Notes: generated by a model from the sequence alone, not told the origin. A stretch of DNA of 36,902 nucleotides from Clostridiaceae bacterium (GCA_012841015.1 DUVN01000003.1:1-36902); one strand, 5' to 3'. Counted from the stretch's first letter, positions 16,618 to 26,000 are shown. A program made the numbers and translations.

Positions 16618-18639
16618 ATGAATCAGGCGTGGCTATTCAACAAAGGGCAGAACTACCAAAGCTACCGTATGCTTGGAGCACATCCCTCAACCTCGCCGGA
16701 AGGTGATCAGGGGTATAGGTTTGCTGTTTGGGCCCCAAGAGCAGAGGCAGTAAGCGTCGTCGGAGATTTCAATGGCTGGGATTCAAGTGCGCATCATTTA
16801 AAGCCGTACGGAACGACGGGGATTTGGCAAGGTTTCATTGCTGACGCCCGTGAGTGGCAACGTTACAAGTACGCCATACACACGCGTATAGGGGAAATTC
16901 TGCTCAAAGCCGATCCGTTTGCGCGACACGCTGAGACGCGTCCCGGCACTGCCTCTATGCTCTATAGTTTTGAGAACGATTACGTATGGGAAGACGGCGA
17001 CTATATGGCAAATCGTCAAGATGCCTGTGCCGTCGGACCGTTAAATATTTACGAAGTCCATCTCGGGAGTTGGCGTCGCCATGCCGACGGCAACGTTTAC
17101 AGTTATCGCGATATCGCACAACAGCTCACAGAATACGTCGTTGATATGGGATACAACGCCGTCGAATTCATGCCGTTGACGGAATATCCGTTTGATACAT
17201 CGTGGGGATACCAGGTGACAGGGTATTTTGCAGCGACTTCGCGATACGGGACGCCTGCCGATCTCAAATACCTCGTCGATACTTTGCACCGTGGCGGTAT
17301 CCGCGTCATTCTCGACTGGGTACCTTCACATTTCCCGCGCGATGCATTCGCGCTCGCCCGATTCGATGGCGAGCCGCTCTTTGAAGATCCAGATCCGAGT
17401 CGCGGCGAGCACGACGATTGGGGAACGCTCGTCTTTAATTATGCATTGACAGAGGTACGCTCTTTTCTACTGTCAAGTGCTTGGTTTTGGATCGATGAAT
17501 TCCATTTTGACGGGATACGTGTTGACGCTGTCAGCAGCATGATCTATTTGAATTTTGGGCGTCCCGACGCAGAGCCGAACGCGCTGGGAACGTATGAGCA
17601 CCTCGAGGCGATCGATTTTATTAAGGCTCTCACCAGCATGTTACGCAAACACTTTCCACACTGCATCATTGCAGCGGAAGAGTCAACGCCGTATCCGGGC
17701 GTGACAACGCCCGTTAGTGAGGGTGGGCTTGGCTTTACGCATAAGTGGAATATGGGCTGGATGAACGACACGCTTTCATACATGGAAGCTGACTATTATG
17801 CGCGCGGCCAATTTCACGACAAGATTACCTTCTCGATGATGTATGCGTTCCGTGAAAATTTTATTCTGCCGTTTTCACACGATGAGGTCGTACACGGTAA
17901 AAAATCTCTCTTAGGGCGAATGCCCGGCGATCAATGGCGTCAGTTTGCGTCACTACGAGCTTGTTACATGTACCAGATGTCACACCCCGGTGCGAAGCTC
18001 AATTTTATGGGCAATGAGTTTGCACCCTTCATCGAGTGGCGGTACTATGAGGAGCTCGAGTGGTTCATGTTACAATACCCGCGCCATAGAGAGATGCAGG
18101 ATTTTTGCCGCGATTTGAACCACTTTTACTGTGACAGAACTTCTTTCTGGGAACTCAACCGTTCATGGGATGGTTTTGCATGGTTGGATCCTGATGATCG
18201 CGAGAATAGTGTTTTTTCCTATGCTCGAATCAATAGAGATGGGAGTGAGCTCATTGTCGTCATCCTCAATATGACGCCCGCATCATATGATTCATACCGT
18301 GTACGTGTTCCTAAACGAGGACAGTACAGATTGCTGATTAATAGTGATTGGGCGCGTTACGGCGGGAGCGCTTTTGGTGGTCTCGATGGGGAACATGTCG
18401 TATTCCACACGATCTCATCGGCGATTTCAAAAAGAGATGACAATAATCCCGGGTTGTACGAGAGGGTGACAAATGCGTCAAATGGTCGAGGCGATTCACA
18501 AGTACAGCCGTTCGAACATGAAAGCGATCCACGCGCTATGTCGAATAACAAATGGTCGTCGCAATACCCTGTTCCGGTGATCGATATGCCGCTCCCTCCG
18601 CTCGCAGGCATGTACCTGCTGTATGAGGGAGATGCTTAA
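16618..18639 (+). CDS. glgB: 1,4-alpha-glucan branching enzyme
   Basis: This GH13 enzyme makes alpha-1,6 branches in glycogen. The N-terminal CBM48-like domain contains YRFAVWAPRAEAVSVVGDFN. The catalytic barrel shows the nucleophile Asp303 in DGIRVDAVSS, the acid in AEEST near 354-358, and SHDEVVHGK with Asp422. The C-terminal beta domain completes a 673-residue protein. The ATG at 16618 is chosen because GGAAGAG ends 9 nt upstream, while the ATG at 16609 directly abuts that site. A TATAAT-like hexamer at 16521-16526 is a possible -10 box, without a good -35. It is the first gene of the glycogen locus, and glgC follows after 151 bp of structured leader. Confidence 0.95.
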   Translation: MNQAWLFNKGQNYQSYRMLGAHPSTSPEGDQGYRFAVWAPRAEAVSVVGDFNGWDSSAHHLKPYGTTGIWQGFIADAREWQRYKYAIHTRIGEILLKADPFARHAETRPGTASMLYSFENDYVWEDGDYMANRQDACAVGPLNIYEVHLGSWRRHADGNVYSYRDIAQQLTEYVVDMGYNAVEFMPLTEYPFDTSWGYQVTGYFAATSRYGTPADLKYLVDTLHRGGIRVILDWVPSHFPRDAFALARFDGEPLFEDPDPSRGEHDDWGTLVFNYALTEVRSFLLSSAWFWIDEFHFDGIRVDAVSSMIYLNFGRPDAEPNALGTYEHLEAIDFIKALTSMLRKHFPHCIIAAEESTPYPGVTTPVSEGGLGFTHKWNMGWMNDTLSYMEADYYARGQFHDKITFSMMYAFRENFILPFSHDEVVHGKKSLLGRMPGDQWRQFASLRACYMYQMSHPGAKLNFMGNEFAPFIEWRYYEELEWFMLQYPRHREMQDFCRDLNHFYCDRTSFWELNRSWDGFAWLDPDDRENSVFSYARINRDGSELIVVILNMTPASYDSYRVRVPKRGQYRLLINSDWARYGGSAFGGLDGEHVVFHTISSAISKRDDNNPGLYERVTNASNGRGDSQVQPFEHESDPRAMSNNKWSSQYPVPVIDMPLPPLAGMYLLYEGDA

Positions 18640-18710
18640 GTGCAGATAAGTAGATACTCGCAGACATACATGTTGAACGATCAGACATGAAAGAGAGAAT
18701 GATCGATAAG

Positions 18711-18767
18711 TGTTCTAGTGAACAGCGATTTCGTTTCACGTAGAAAAGTTGGACGATACGAAATCGC
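18711..18767 (+). promoter_or_regulatory. Tandem hairpins in the glgC leader
   Basis: Two inverted repeats abut each other. TGTTC at 18711-18715 pairs with GAACA at 18720-18724 around a 4-base loop. GCGATTTCGT at 18725-18734 pairs perfectly with ACGAAATCGC at 18758-18767 around a 23-base loop. The second arm ends 6 bp before the AGGAAGAGG ribosome binding site of glgC. A weaker CATGT/ACATG pair lies at 18669-18689. There is no T-run after the stem, so a classic terminator is unlikely. Translational control, RNA processing between glgB and glgC, or a DNA operator are the options. Confidence 0.5.
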
Positions 18768-18790
18768 GTAGAAAGGAAGAGGTTAAATGG

Positions 18791-20071
18791 ATGGCTAAGC
18801 AAGATATCATCGCAATGATTCTAGCCGGTGGGCAGGGATCGAGACTCGGTGTGCTGACAGAATTAGTTGCGAAGCCGGCAGTCCCATTCGGGAGCCGATA
18901 CCGCATCATCGATTTTCCGCTCAGCAACTGTACGAATTCAGGAATTGAGGCGGTCGGCGTTTTGACGCAATATCAACCGCTCGAACTCAACTCCTACATC
19001 GGAAACGGGCATTCTTGGGACTTAGATCGAAATAACGGTGGGACGTACATCCTGCCACCGTATCTCAGCCAAGTAGGTAATGATTGGTACAAGGGTACGG
19101 CCAACGCGATTTACCAGAACATACCGTTTATTGACAGCTATGATCCGAAGTATGTTCTGATTTTATCGGGTGATCACATTTATAAAATGGATTATCTTAA
19201 AATGGTTGAATCGCACATCAATAACGAGGCGGAGGCGACGATCGCCGTCATCGAAGTTCCGTGGGAAGAGGCGTCGCGCTTCGGGATCATGAATACGGAC
19301 GAGACGGGACGAGTCGTCGAGTTCGAGGAGAAGCCTGCCGAGCCGAAAAACAATCTCGCTTCCATGGGTATTTATTGTTTCTCGTGGAAAGTCTTACGAG
19401 AAAGTCTCATCTTAGATGAGGCGAATCCTGATTCGCGCAATGACTTCGGCGCGAACGTCATCCCTGGAATGATTGAAGCCGGATACGATGTGTTTACGTA
19501 TGCCTTCGATGGATATTGGAAAGATGTCGGGACGATTTCATCGCTCTGGGAGAGCAATATGGAAATCCTGAACGATCCGACATTGATCAATCTACGCGAC
19601 ATCAGCTGGACGATCTACTCCAAGAATCCTCAGCGGCCTTCACATTATTTTGGACACGATTCCAAAGTCGACAATACTGCAATTACAGATGGATCAGAAA
19701 TTTTTGGTGAATGTCACAGCACTATTGTCAGCTATAATGTCGTCGTCGAAAAAGGTGCTGTTGTCACCGACTCCATCTTGATGCCCGGTTCCTACATCGA
19801 GTCTGGCGCTGTCTTGACACGTTGTATTGTCGGTATGGACACAAGGATTGAGGGGAACGTTCGGGCGACTCCAGACGAGGAAGACGGACTCGATATGTTT
19901 GTTAACGAAAAGCTGTGTAAAGATGGGATCACTGTTTTTGCGCCTAACTTGATCATCAAGGAAGGGACGAAAATTGTCGGCAACTCGATGATCGGAGCAG
20001 AACATGCGCGCGATTATCCTCAGTACATTGAGGAAGTGCCGCACTATTCAAGAATGGAGGTAAGCCTGTGA
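18791..20071 (+). CDS. glgC: Glucose-1-phosphate adenylyltransferase, catalytic subunit
   Basis: GlgC makes ADP-glucose and pyrophosphate from ATP and glucose-1-phosphate, the committed step of glycogen synthesis. The 426-residue protein has the nucleotidyltransferase signature [12 protein letters not shown] at 12-23, then [23 protein letters not shown] and YWKDVGT, and a C-terminal left-handed beta-helix of hexapeptide repeats. The ATG at 18791 is chosen because AGGAAGAGG ends 8 nt upstream. An in-frame start at 18749 would place 14 extra residues inside the leader hairpin, and the ATG at 18787 is out of frame with a quick stop. It overlaps glgD by 4 bases, which suggests coupled translation and a heteromeric enzyme as in Bacillus. 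Confidence 0.95.
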   Translation: MAKQDIIAMILAGGQGSRLGVLTELVAKPAVPFGSRYRIIDFPLSNCTNSGIEAVGVLTQYQPLELNSYIGNGHSWDLDRNNGGTYILPPYLSQVGNDWYKGTANAIYQNIPFIDSYDPKYVLILSGDHIYKMDYLKMVESHINNEAEATIAVIEVPWEEASRFGIMNTDETGRVVEFEEKPAEPKNNLASMGIYCFSWKVLRESLILDEANPDSRNDFGANVIPGMIEAGYDVFTYAFDGYWKDVGTISSLWESNMEILNDPTLINLRDISWTIYSKNPQRPSHYFGHDSKVDNTAITDGSEIFGECHSTIVSYNVVVEKGAVVTDSILMPGSYIESGAVLTRCIVGMDTRIEGNVRATPDEEDGLDMFVNEKLCKDGITVFAPNLIIKEGTKIVGNSMIGAEHARDYPQYIEEVPHYSRMEVSL

Positions 20072-21177
20072 TTACTGATGCCATGGGGCTCATTTTGGCA
20101 GATAATCGGCGGATTCAACTGGGAGTTCTGACAGAGCCGAGAGCGATCGCCGCCATTCCGTTTGCCGGACGCTTTCGCATTATCGATTTCACGTTGTCCA
20201 ACATGGTGAACAGCGGGATTAAACGCGTTGGTGTTGTCGCGCTTACGAAGTATAAATCACTCATGGATCACATGGGGACGGGTGCACCGTGGGATCTCGA
20301 CCGTATGAGGCAGGGGTTGTACATGATACCACCTTACATCAACCCGATTACACGCGAGCCAGACCGGACTGATGCACAAGGCGTGATCGACTACGTCAAA
20401 ACGGGCGATCAGAGATACGTCGTCATTTCCGGCAGTGCTTTTGTGACGAATACGTCGTACAAACCGGTGATTAATGCGCACATCGAATCGAATGCCGATC
20501 TCACCGTGCTATACCATAAGGATGGACAGTTCGACGGGCCGCTAGCGATGGCGATCGAGCTTGATGACGACGGCTATGTGCGCGATCTTATGGTCGATTA
20601 TCCGAGGTCGACAAGTCAGAAATATGTCGTCGGTCTGATCGTCATCTCGCGCAATCTGTTGTTACAGCTTTTGACGGAGATGATGGCGCGCGGTATCGCC
20701 GACTTCTCGATTCTGGGCATTCTTGAGAACTATAAAAGATTTCGCGTTCAGGCCGTTGAACTTGAAGAACCTCTATTGCGTATACACAGTGTGGCAAGTT
20801 ACTTCGATGCGTCCATGCAAGTGCTCGATACGAAGATCCGTCACAAGCTCTTCTCTATCGATCGACCAATCTATACGAAGGCGAAGAACAGGGCACCGTG
20901 TATCGTCGCACCGGGAAGCGGAGTCGTTAAAAATGTGCTCGCATCTGACGGTTGCGCAATCATGGGACATGTGGAGAACAGCATTCTGTTCCGCGGATGT
21001 GTCATCGGACGTGGTGCACGTGTGACGAACAGCGTGCTCTTCCAAGATGTTCAAATTTCGGAGGGTGTTGTGCTCGATCACGTGATCATCGACAAGAACA
21101 GTGTCGTCAAGATGGACGGTCGACTGCTCGGCCAACCCGGATTCCCGATCGTCATCGAGAAAAACGCGATCGTATGA
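20068..21177 (+). CDS. glgD: Glycogen biosynthesis protein GlgD (regulatory ADP-glucose pyrophosphorylase subunit)
   Basis: GlgD is a GlgC paralogue that forms a heteromer with GlgC and raises its activity in Bacillota. The 369-residue protein keeps the fold ([29 protein letters not shown], and C-terminal hexapeptide repeats). It has lost the catalytic nucleotide loop: the position of AGGQGSRLG in GlgC reads [10 protein letters not shown] here. It starts with GTG at 20068 within the glgC stop region, and GGAGG at 20056-20060 gives good spacing. It is shorter than GlgC by 57 residues. A catalytic role on its own is unlikely. Confidence 0.93.
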   Translation: MITDAMGLILADNRRIQLGVLTEPRAIAAIPFAGRFRIIDFTLSNMVNSGIKRVGVVALTKYKSLMDHMGTGAPWDLDRMRQGLYMIPPYINPITREPDRTDAQGVIDYVKTGDQRYVVISGSAFVTNTSYKPVINAHIESNADLTVLYHKDGQFDGPLAMAIELDDDGYVRDLMVDYPRSTSQKYVVGLIVISRNLLLQLLTEMMARGIADFSILGILENYKRFRVQAVELEEPLLRIHSVASYFDASMQVLDTKIRHKLFSIDRPIYTKAKNRAPCIVAPGSGVVKNVLASDGCAIMGHVENSILFRGCVIGRGARVTNSVLFQDVQISEGVVLDHVIIDKNSVVKMDGRLLGQPGFPIVIEKNAIV

Positions 21178-21200
21178 TCAAGAGATGATACCATATTGAG

Positions 21201-21228
21201 ATGTTCTTAGCTTCAATCAAGAGAACAT
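21201..21228 (+). promoter_or_regulatory. Hairpin in the glgD-glgA gap, just before the glgA ribosome binding site
   Basis: ATGTTCT at 21201-21207 and AGAACAT at 21222-21228 are perfect 7-bp arms with a 14-base loop. The GAAGGAG site starts 3 bases later at 21231. The arms resemble the TGTTC/GAACA pair before glgC. A competing ATTGA/TCAAT pairing overlaps it. It could modulate translation or message processing. Confidence 0.4.
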
Positions 21229-21246
21229 TAGAAGGAGTTGATACTG

Positions 21247-22698
21247 ATGAAAGTATTATTTGTATCATCTGAGATGAGTCCGCTTGCGGCTACGGGTGGT
21301 CTTGGTGACGTGACGGGGTCGCTACCTGAGGCGCTCCGACGCAAGGGTGTCGATGTTCGCATTGTGATGCCCCTTTACAACAGGATTAAGCAGAACTATG
21401 CTTCGCAATTGAGGTTTATGAGATGGTCGATGATCAAGCTCGGTTGGCGAACGATGTATAGTGGGCTGTTCTCGATGGAAGTGAAAGGTGTTCCTGTCTA
21501 TTTGATCGATAATGACTTCTATTTCGGCCATGATAGCCTCTACATTGATTATTCATTCGACATTGAGCGCTTCTCGTTCTTCCAGCGCGCTGTCTTGGAA
21601 GCGATGGGCGCGCCGATGGGGTTTGATCCCGATATCCTCCACATCAACGATTGGCAGACGGGGATGATACCCATCCTGTTGGAAGCGCATTACCAAAGCC
21701 AAGGATATTTCCAAAAGACGCGCTGTCTCATGACGCTGCATAACCTCAAGCACCAGGGGATTCATGGGCGTGAGGTGGTGCAGGATCTGCTTGATCTCCC
21801 CGATTCATACATGACGGAGCATGCAGTTTTGAAGGACGGCGCACCGAACTTCCTCAAGGCAGGCATAGCGTGGTCAAACCGCGTAACGACTGTTTCGCCG
21901 ACGTACGCCGGTGAGATTATGACGGAGTATTTTGGTGAGGGACTCAATGATTTGCTCAAGGAGCAAAGTTGGAAAGTTTCCGGGATCTTAAACGGAATTG
22001 ATGTCGATCTTTACAACCCTTCTTGTGATCCAGAAATTGCTGCGAACTATACACCCAAGGCGTGGATTCGCGGTAAAGCGACATGCAAAAAAGCATTGCA
22101 GAATGAATTGAATTTACATAAAAAGCCGAAAACACCACTTTTCTCCATGATCACAAGACTCGACTCGCAGAAAGGACTCGACCTCTTGCTCCATATTATT
22201 GACGAGCTCTTAGAGGAAGACTTACAGATTGTCATGCTTGGTACAGGTGACCCATCGTATGAGAGGCGACTACAGGAAGTTCAGCAGAGACATCCTGATA
22301 ATATGCGCGCGATCATACAGTTTGACCGCCATCTGGCGCGTCGCATCTACGCCGGATCAGACATCTTTCTTATGCCGTCCCTCTTCGAGCCTTGTGGCTT
22401 GTCACAAATGATTGCCATGCGCTATGGGACGATTCCCATCGTGCGCCAGACAGGGGGACTTGCTGATACGGTCGAGCCGTGGAATAAATACGAGAAAACG
22501 GGGACGGGATTCGGATTTCAGAATATCAACGCACATGAATTGCTCTACACGGCGAAAGATGCTGCTTCGCTCTACCGTGACGATCGAGATAGCTGGACGA
22601 AGATGGTTGCCAGAGCGATGGAAGGTGACTATTCTTGGAATCGTTCGGCCGGAGCCTATCAGGATCTTTACACCGCCATGGTGGCCGAAGTGAGGTAG
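21247..22698 (+). CDS. glgA: Glycogen synthase (GT5)
   Basis: GlgA transfers glucose from ADP-glucose to the growing alpha-1,4-glucan. The chosen protein has 483 residues with two GT-B Rossmann domains. The N-terminal part has SSEMSP and TGGLGDVTGSLP, the middle HINDWQTG, and the C-terminal donor site shows MPSLFEPCGLSQ and QTGGLADTV. The ATG at 21247 is preferred because GAAGGAG lies 9 nt upstream, whereas the TTG at 21238 abuts it. The conserved KxGGL motif of the family is changed: residue 15, Lys in E. coli GlgA and involved in ADP-glucose binding, is Ala here (AATGGL). The other motifs are intact, so the protein is probably still a synthase with altered donor handling. Confidence 0.93.
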   Translation: MKVLFVSSEMSPLAATGGLGDVTGSLPEALRRKGVDVRIVMPLYNRIKQNYASQLRFMRWSMIKLGWRTMYSGLFSMEVKGVPVYLIDNDFYFGHDSLYIDYSFDIERFSFFQRAVLEAMGAPMGFDPDILHINDWQTGMIPILLEAHYQSQGYFQKTRCLMTLHNLKHQGIHGREVVQDLLDLPDSYMTEHAVLKDGAPNFLKAGIAWSNRVTTVSPTYAGEIMTEYFGEGLNDLLKEQSWKVSGILNGIDVDLYNPSCDPEIAANYTPKAWIRGKATCKKALQNELNLHKKPKTPLFSMITRLDSQKGLDLLLHIIDELLEEDLQIVMLGTGDPSYERRLQEVQQRHPDNMRAIIQFDRHLARRIYAGSDIFLMPSLFEPCGLSQMIAMRYGTIPIVRQTGGLADTVEPWNKYEKTGTGFGFQNINAHELLYTAKDAASLYRDDRDSWTKMVARAMEGDYSWNRSAGAYQDLYTAMVAEVR

Positions 22699-22701
22699 TT
22701 C

Positions 22702-24696
22702 GTGATCACGGTTGTGCATGATGTCACATCATTGTTTTATAGATCGCCGAAAGGTGCAGTTGCGACAGGTACTAAAATAAAATTACGTCTGGTTCTTTCT
22801 GAATACTCCGATCGTATTCACTCGGTTCGCCTGTTTTATGTTTATGGGCTTGAATCGTTCAGTGAAGGATACGTGTTGATGTTGCAGGAGGCATGCGAGG
22901 AGATTGACGGTCATGATAGAGGAATCCAACTTCACGATGACGCTGTAGTCTATTCTACGGATATCCGTATGAGCGATGAACCCGGTTTGTTTTTCTACTG
23001 GTTTGAGGTCAGGTTTGACGACGGGCGATATCGTTGGGCTTTCCCTGACAAGTCAACAGCAGGAACGACCGCAAAATCATTCAAGTTTAGTCCGTGTTTT
23101 CGTTCCAATGGTAGTGAAGCGATCCCAGGTTTTCAGGTGACCGTCCATACAGCCGATTTTCGGACGCCCGACTGGATGAAAGGCGCCGTTCTCTACCAGA
23201 TTTTCCCTGATCGTTACAACCGCGGCTCGCAATTTGACGAATCGAAAGCGTTAGAGCAGATGCATTTCCCTGAGCGAATCTGGCATAGCGATTGGAGCGA
23301 AGAGGTTGACATCGCTGGCAAAAAGCCGAACGGCTATGAAGCGTGTGATTTTTTTGGCGGAACGCTGGCGGGCATTACGGAAAAGCTCGAGAGCTTGGCA
23401 GATATCGGAGTGACGGCAATTTATATGAACCCCGTTCTGAAGGCGAAATCGAATCACCGATATGACACGGGCGACTATTTGACGGTCGATCCGCTTCTCG
23501 GAACGAATGATGACATCATCGAACTCTTTAGTAAAGCGAGAAGTCTCGGTATCCACGTCATTATGGATGGTGTCTTTAGCCATACAGGTTCCGACAGTCT
23601 CTACTTCAATCGTTACGATCGTTATGATTCTGTAGGAGCTTGGCAGGAGAAGCGAGACGGGACACCGTCACCGTACACGGCGTGGTATCGCTTTGATGAT
23701 GATGCAGAGAAACGTTTGAGTGATCCAGAGACTGCAAAGGGCGGTGATGTGATCGCCCCGTACGAGTGTTGGTGGGGTTTTCACTCTTTGCCGAACGTCC
23801 ACGAAGATGAGTTGACGTATCGCGAGTTCATTTGCGGTCCGGACGGTGTTCTCGCCTATTGGCTTCGAGCGGGTTGTTCTGGGTTTCGACTCGATGTCTC
23901 TGATGAGTTACCCGATTCTTTCTTGAGGTTGCTCAGAAAGCGTGTAAAAACGGAGAATCCTGACGCCTGTATTCTTGGTGAAGTCTGGGAAGAGCCGACG
24001 GCAAAGATCAGCTATGGGCATTATCGCGACTTTTTATTCGGACGTACGCACGATGCTGTCATGGGATATACGTTTCGCAAGTATGTGATCGACTTTCTGA
24101 AGGGTCACATCGAAGCAAGGAGTTTGCGTTATGGCTTCGAGTATCTCTGTTCCGTAACGCCAGTGGAAGCGTTGTATAGCCAGATGAATCTCTTAGGTAG
24201 CCACGACACGCAACGTATTATCACGAGACTTGCTGGGGCGCCACAGCCGCCAAAGAGAAAGGATCAGATGCTCTTGTCTTTGACGAAAGAGGAGCGTAAA
24301 AAAGGTAAAGAGCTCGTCCTTGCTGGTATGCTCTTGCAGGTCGCTTTTCCGGGAGCGATGGCTGTCTATTACGGAGACGAATTCGGCATGGAGGGATACG
24401 ATGACCCGTTTAACAGGCGCACGTATCCGTGGGGTGCAACAGAGGATGATTTTACAGAGCGTGTGCGGCGACTGATGAAGCTCCGTGCATCGATACCTGT
24501 TCTGCAGACAGGGTATTTCGAAGTGCTTGAGGCAGGGAGCCAGAAGATTGCTATGCGCCGTTACCTGGCTGGAAGCGGAGACGACGCATTCGGTCGTCGT
24601 GTCGACGGGCCGAATGAGGTGATCATCCGCATAAAACGGACGAAAAAGGGGGCAACGGGTTCCATTGAGATCAACGGAGAGATCGTCTACTCTTAG
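22702..24696 (+). CDS. GH13 alpha-glycosidase (neopullulanase/maltodextrin glucosidase-like)
   Basis: This is a cytoplasmic enzyme without signal peptide, likely to hydrolyse alpha-glucan or maltodextrin. Residues 1-140 form a beta-rich N-terminal domain. The catalytic barrel starts near WMKGAVLYQIFPDRYNRG and has HRYDTGDY, the nucleophile Asp398 in GFRLDVSDE, the acid Glu427 in LGEVWEE and Asp502 in GSHDTQR, followed by a C-terminal beta domain (total 664). It starts with GTG at 22702, 3 bp after the glgA stop, so it belongs to the glycogen operon. The likely job is glycogen turnover or trimming. Neopullulanase, cyclomaltodextrinase and maltodextrin glucosidase share these motifs, so exact specificity is open. 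A terminator stem overlaps its last codons. Confidence 0.85.
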   Translation: MITVVHDVTSLFYRSPKGAVATGTKIKLRLVLSEYSDRIHSVRLFYVYGLESFSEGYVLMLQEACEEIDGHDRGIQLHDDAVVYSTDIRMSDEPGLFFYWFEVRFDDGRYRWAFPDKSTAGTTAKSFKFSPCFRSNGSEAIPGFQVTVHTADFRTPDWMKGAVLYQIFPDRYNRGSQFDESKALEQMHFPERIWHSDWSEEVDIAGKKPNGYEACDFFGGTLAGITEKLESLADIGVTAIYMNPVLKAKSNHRYDTGDYLTVDPLLGTNDDIIELFSKARSLGIHVIMDGVFSHTGSDSLYFNRYDRYDSVGAWQEKRDGTPSPYTAWYRFDDDAEKRLSDPETAKGGDVIAPYECWWGFHSLPNVHEDELTYREFICGPDGVLAYWLRAGCSGFRLDVSDELPDSFLRLLRKRVKTENPDACILGEVWEEPTAKISYGHYRDFLFGRTHDAVMGYTFRKYVIDFLKGHIEARSLRYGFEYLCSVTPVEALYSQMNLLGSHDTQRIITRLAGAPQPPKRKDQMLLSLTKEERKKGKELVLAGMLLQVAFPGAMAVYYGDEFGMEGYDDPFNRRTYPWGATEDDFTERVRRLMKLRASIPVLQTGYFEVLEAGSQKIAMRRYLAGSGDDAFGRRVDGPNEVIIRIKRTKKGATGSIEINGEIVYS

Positions 24697-24710
24697 GCGA
24701 TCTCTCCGTT
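24673..24710. terminator. Bidirectional terminator between the convergent GH13 and pfp genes
   Basis: AACGGAGAGATCG at 24673-24685 and CGATCTCTCCGTT at 24698-24710 form a perfect 13-bp stem with a 12-base loop. The left arm lies inside the last codons of the GH13 gene, and the stem ends 8 bp before the stop codon of the leftward phosphofructokinase gene. T-runs are short on both sides, so termination strength is uncertain. Confidence 0.7.
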
Positions 24711-24718
24711 AGATATTC

Positions 24719-25957
24719 CTAAACGCGGATTTTCTTAAGTTTCGCAAAGCGCGGGAGTCCGTTTTCATGTTTTTGATATGGTTCACCATCAATGAGCGGG
24801 AGAGCGTAATCGATAAATTTCTGTGTGACGTAGTTGCCAGCTTCATTGATCCAATCGCGCGGAACGACCTTTTCTTTGTTCGCCGTTTCTGCGAGAGGGA
24901 CGTGTATGATCTCGCAACGGTACGGTTCGCCTTCTGCCCGCTTGAATCCGATCATGACGCCACTTACGCCATCTATAGCTGCCCGTACACCGGAACGACC
25001 GGCAAGGATGGCCTCTTCAATATCGCGACCTGATGCGGCGTGTGCCGCGCAGCGCTGAAGCAGGGAGAATTCGATGCCGCGGACTTTGATTCCGAGCTTT
25101 TGGGCGAGTTCATCGGCGAGCATGGCTGCGACACCGCCGAGCTGTTTATGCCCGAACGAGTCTGTTGCGCGGCTTGAGAGTTGTTCTGCGACGAGACTGC
25201 CATCTGCCGTCATAACGCCTTCTGAAACGCAGATCATGACGACATTCTTTTTCGTCAACACTTGACGCGCGTCTTCGAGCATTTGATCAAAGTCGAAGGG
25301 AACCTCTGGTACATAGATGAGGTCAGGCCCGTGCCCGATCACGCCGGCAAGTGCTGAAGCACCGGTGAGCCAACCGGCGTGACGTCCCATACATTCAAAG
25401 ACGATCGCCATCGGTGTACTGTACGAATGTGCGTCTTGCCAAACTTCCGAGATGGCTGTCGCAAGGTAGCGAGCGGACGATCCGAATCCAGGGCAATGAT
25501 CTGTCCCATACAAGTCATTGTCGATCGTCTTAGGTATACCAATGACGCGGCACTCATAATCCTGAGCTTTCAGGTAACGCTCTACCTTCGAACACGTATC
25601 CATTGAATCATTTCCGCCATTGTAGAAGAAATAGCGGATGTTTCGCTTGGCGAGTATTTCGTGGACGCGTCGCAGATCGGTATCATCGACCTCGGGAGAG
25701 GCAATTTTATAGCGGCATGTGCCGAGGATGGAGGAGGGAGTTCCCATTAAGTATTCAAGCTCCTGACGGTCTTCCTGGCCGATGTCATACAGTTCATCGC
25801 GGAGGACGCCTTCAATGCCATGGCGCATCCCATACACATTCTCGATGAGCTCAGGATGATCCAATGCCTCTAGAAAGACGCCAGCAGCACTCGAGTTGAT
25901 GACGGAGGTAGGTCCGCCCGACTGACCGAATACGAGATTTCCAATAAGCTTTGTCAT
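24719..25957 (-). CDS. pfp: Pyrophosphate-dependent 6-phosphofructokinase
   Basis: This enzyme phosphorylates fructose-6-phosphate in glycolysis, using pyrophosphate and acting reversibly. The 412-residue protein has the phosphofructokinase fold. Two positions decide the donor: GGND at 114-117 has Asp117 where ATP enzymes have Gly (GGDG), and PKTIDND at 142-148 has Lys143 where ATP enzymes have Gly. Both point to pyrophosphate. MGRHAGWL lies in the middle. AAAAGGAG lies 10 nt before the ATG. It faces the glycogen operon across a shared terminator. GlgC releases pyrophosphate, so the two pathways could be coupled. Use of ATP cannot be fully excluded from sequence. Confidence 0.9.
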   Translation of the reverse strand: MTKLIGNLVFGQSGGPTSVINSSAAGVFLEALDHPELIENVYGMRHGIEGVLRDELYDIGQEDRQELEYLMGTPSSILGTCRYKIASPEVDDTDLRRVHEILAKRNIRYFFYNGGNDSMDTCSKVERYLKAQDYECRVIGIPKTIDNDLYGTDHCPGFGSSARYLATAISEVWQDAHSYSTPMAIVFECMGRHAGWLTGASALAGVIGHGPDLIYVPEVPFDFDQMLEDARQVLTKKNVVMICVSEGVMTADGSLVAEQLSSRATDSFGHKQLGGVAAMLADELAQKLGIKVRGIEFSLLQRCAAHAASGRDIEEAILAGRSGVRAAIDGVSGVMIGFKRAEGEPYRCEIIHVPLAETANKEKVVPRDWINEAGNYVTQKFIDYALPLIDGEPYQKHENGLPRFAKLKKIRV

Positions 25958-25977
25958 GCAAAAGTGGCTCCTTTTCT

Positions 25978-26000
25978 AAAATGATGTCATTTTAATTATA
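25978..26000 (-). promoter_or_regulatory. Promoter -10 box with overlapping operator-like inverted repeat, pfp
   Basis: On the minus strand TATAAT occupies 26000-25995. Just downstream, 25993-25978 holds inverted 7-bp arms AAAATGA and TCATTTT separated by 2 bp, which would cover the transcription start. The -35 region is poor (GCCATT at 17-bp spacing), which would suit an activated or regulated promoter. The AAAAGGAG ribosome binding site follows immediately. Confidence 0.4.

Noticed and set aside
16518-16706. Small gene between mutS2 and glgB
   Set aside because: It runs into the glgB coding region in another frame, has no ribosome binding site and no sensible protein pattern.
18749-18790. 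Longer GlgC start
   Set aside because: It lies inside the leader hairpin. AGGAAGAGG points to the ATG at 18791.
24719-25957. ATP-dependent phosphofructokinase
   Set aside because: Asp117 and Lys143 are the pyrophosphate-type residues.
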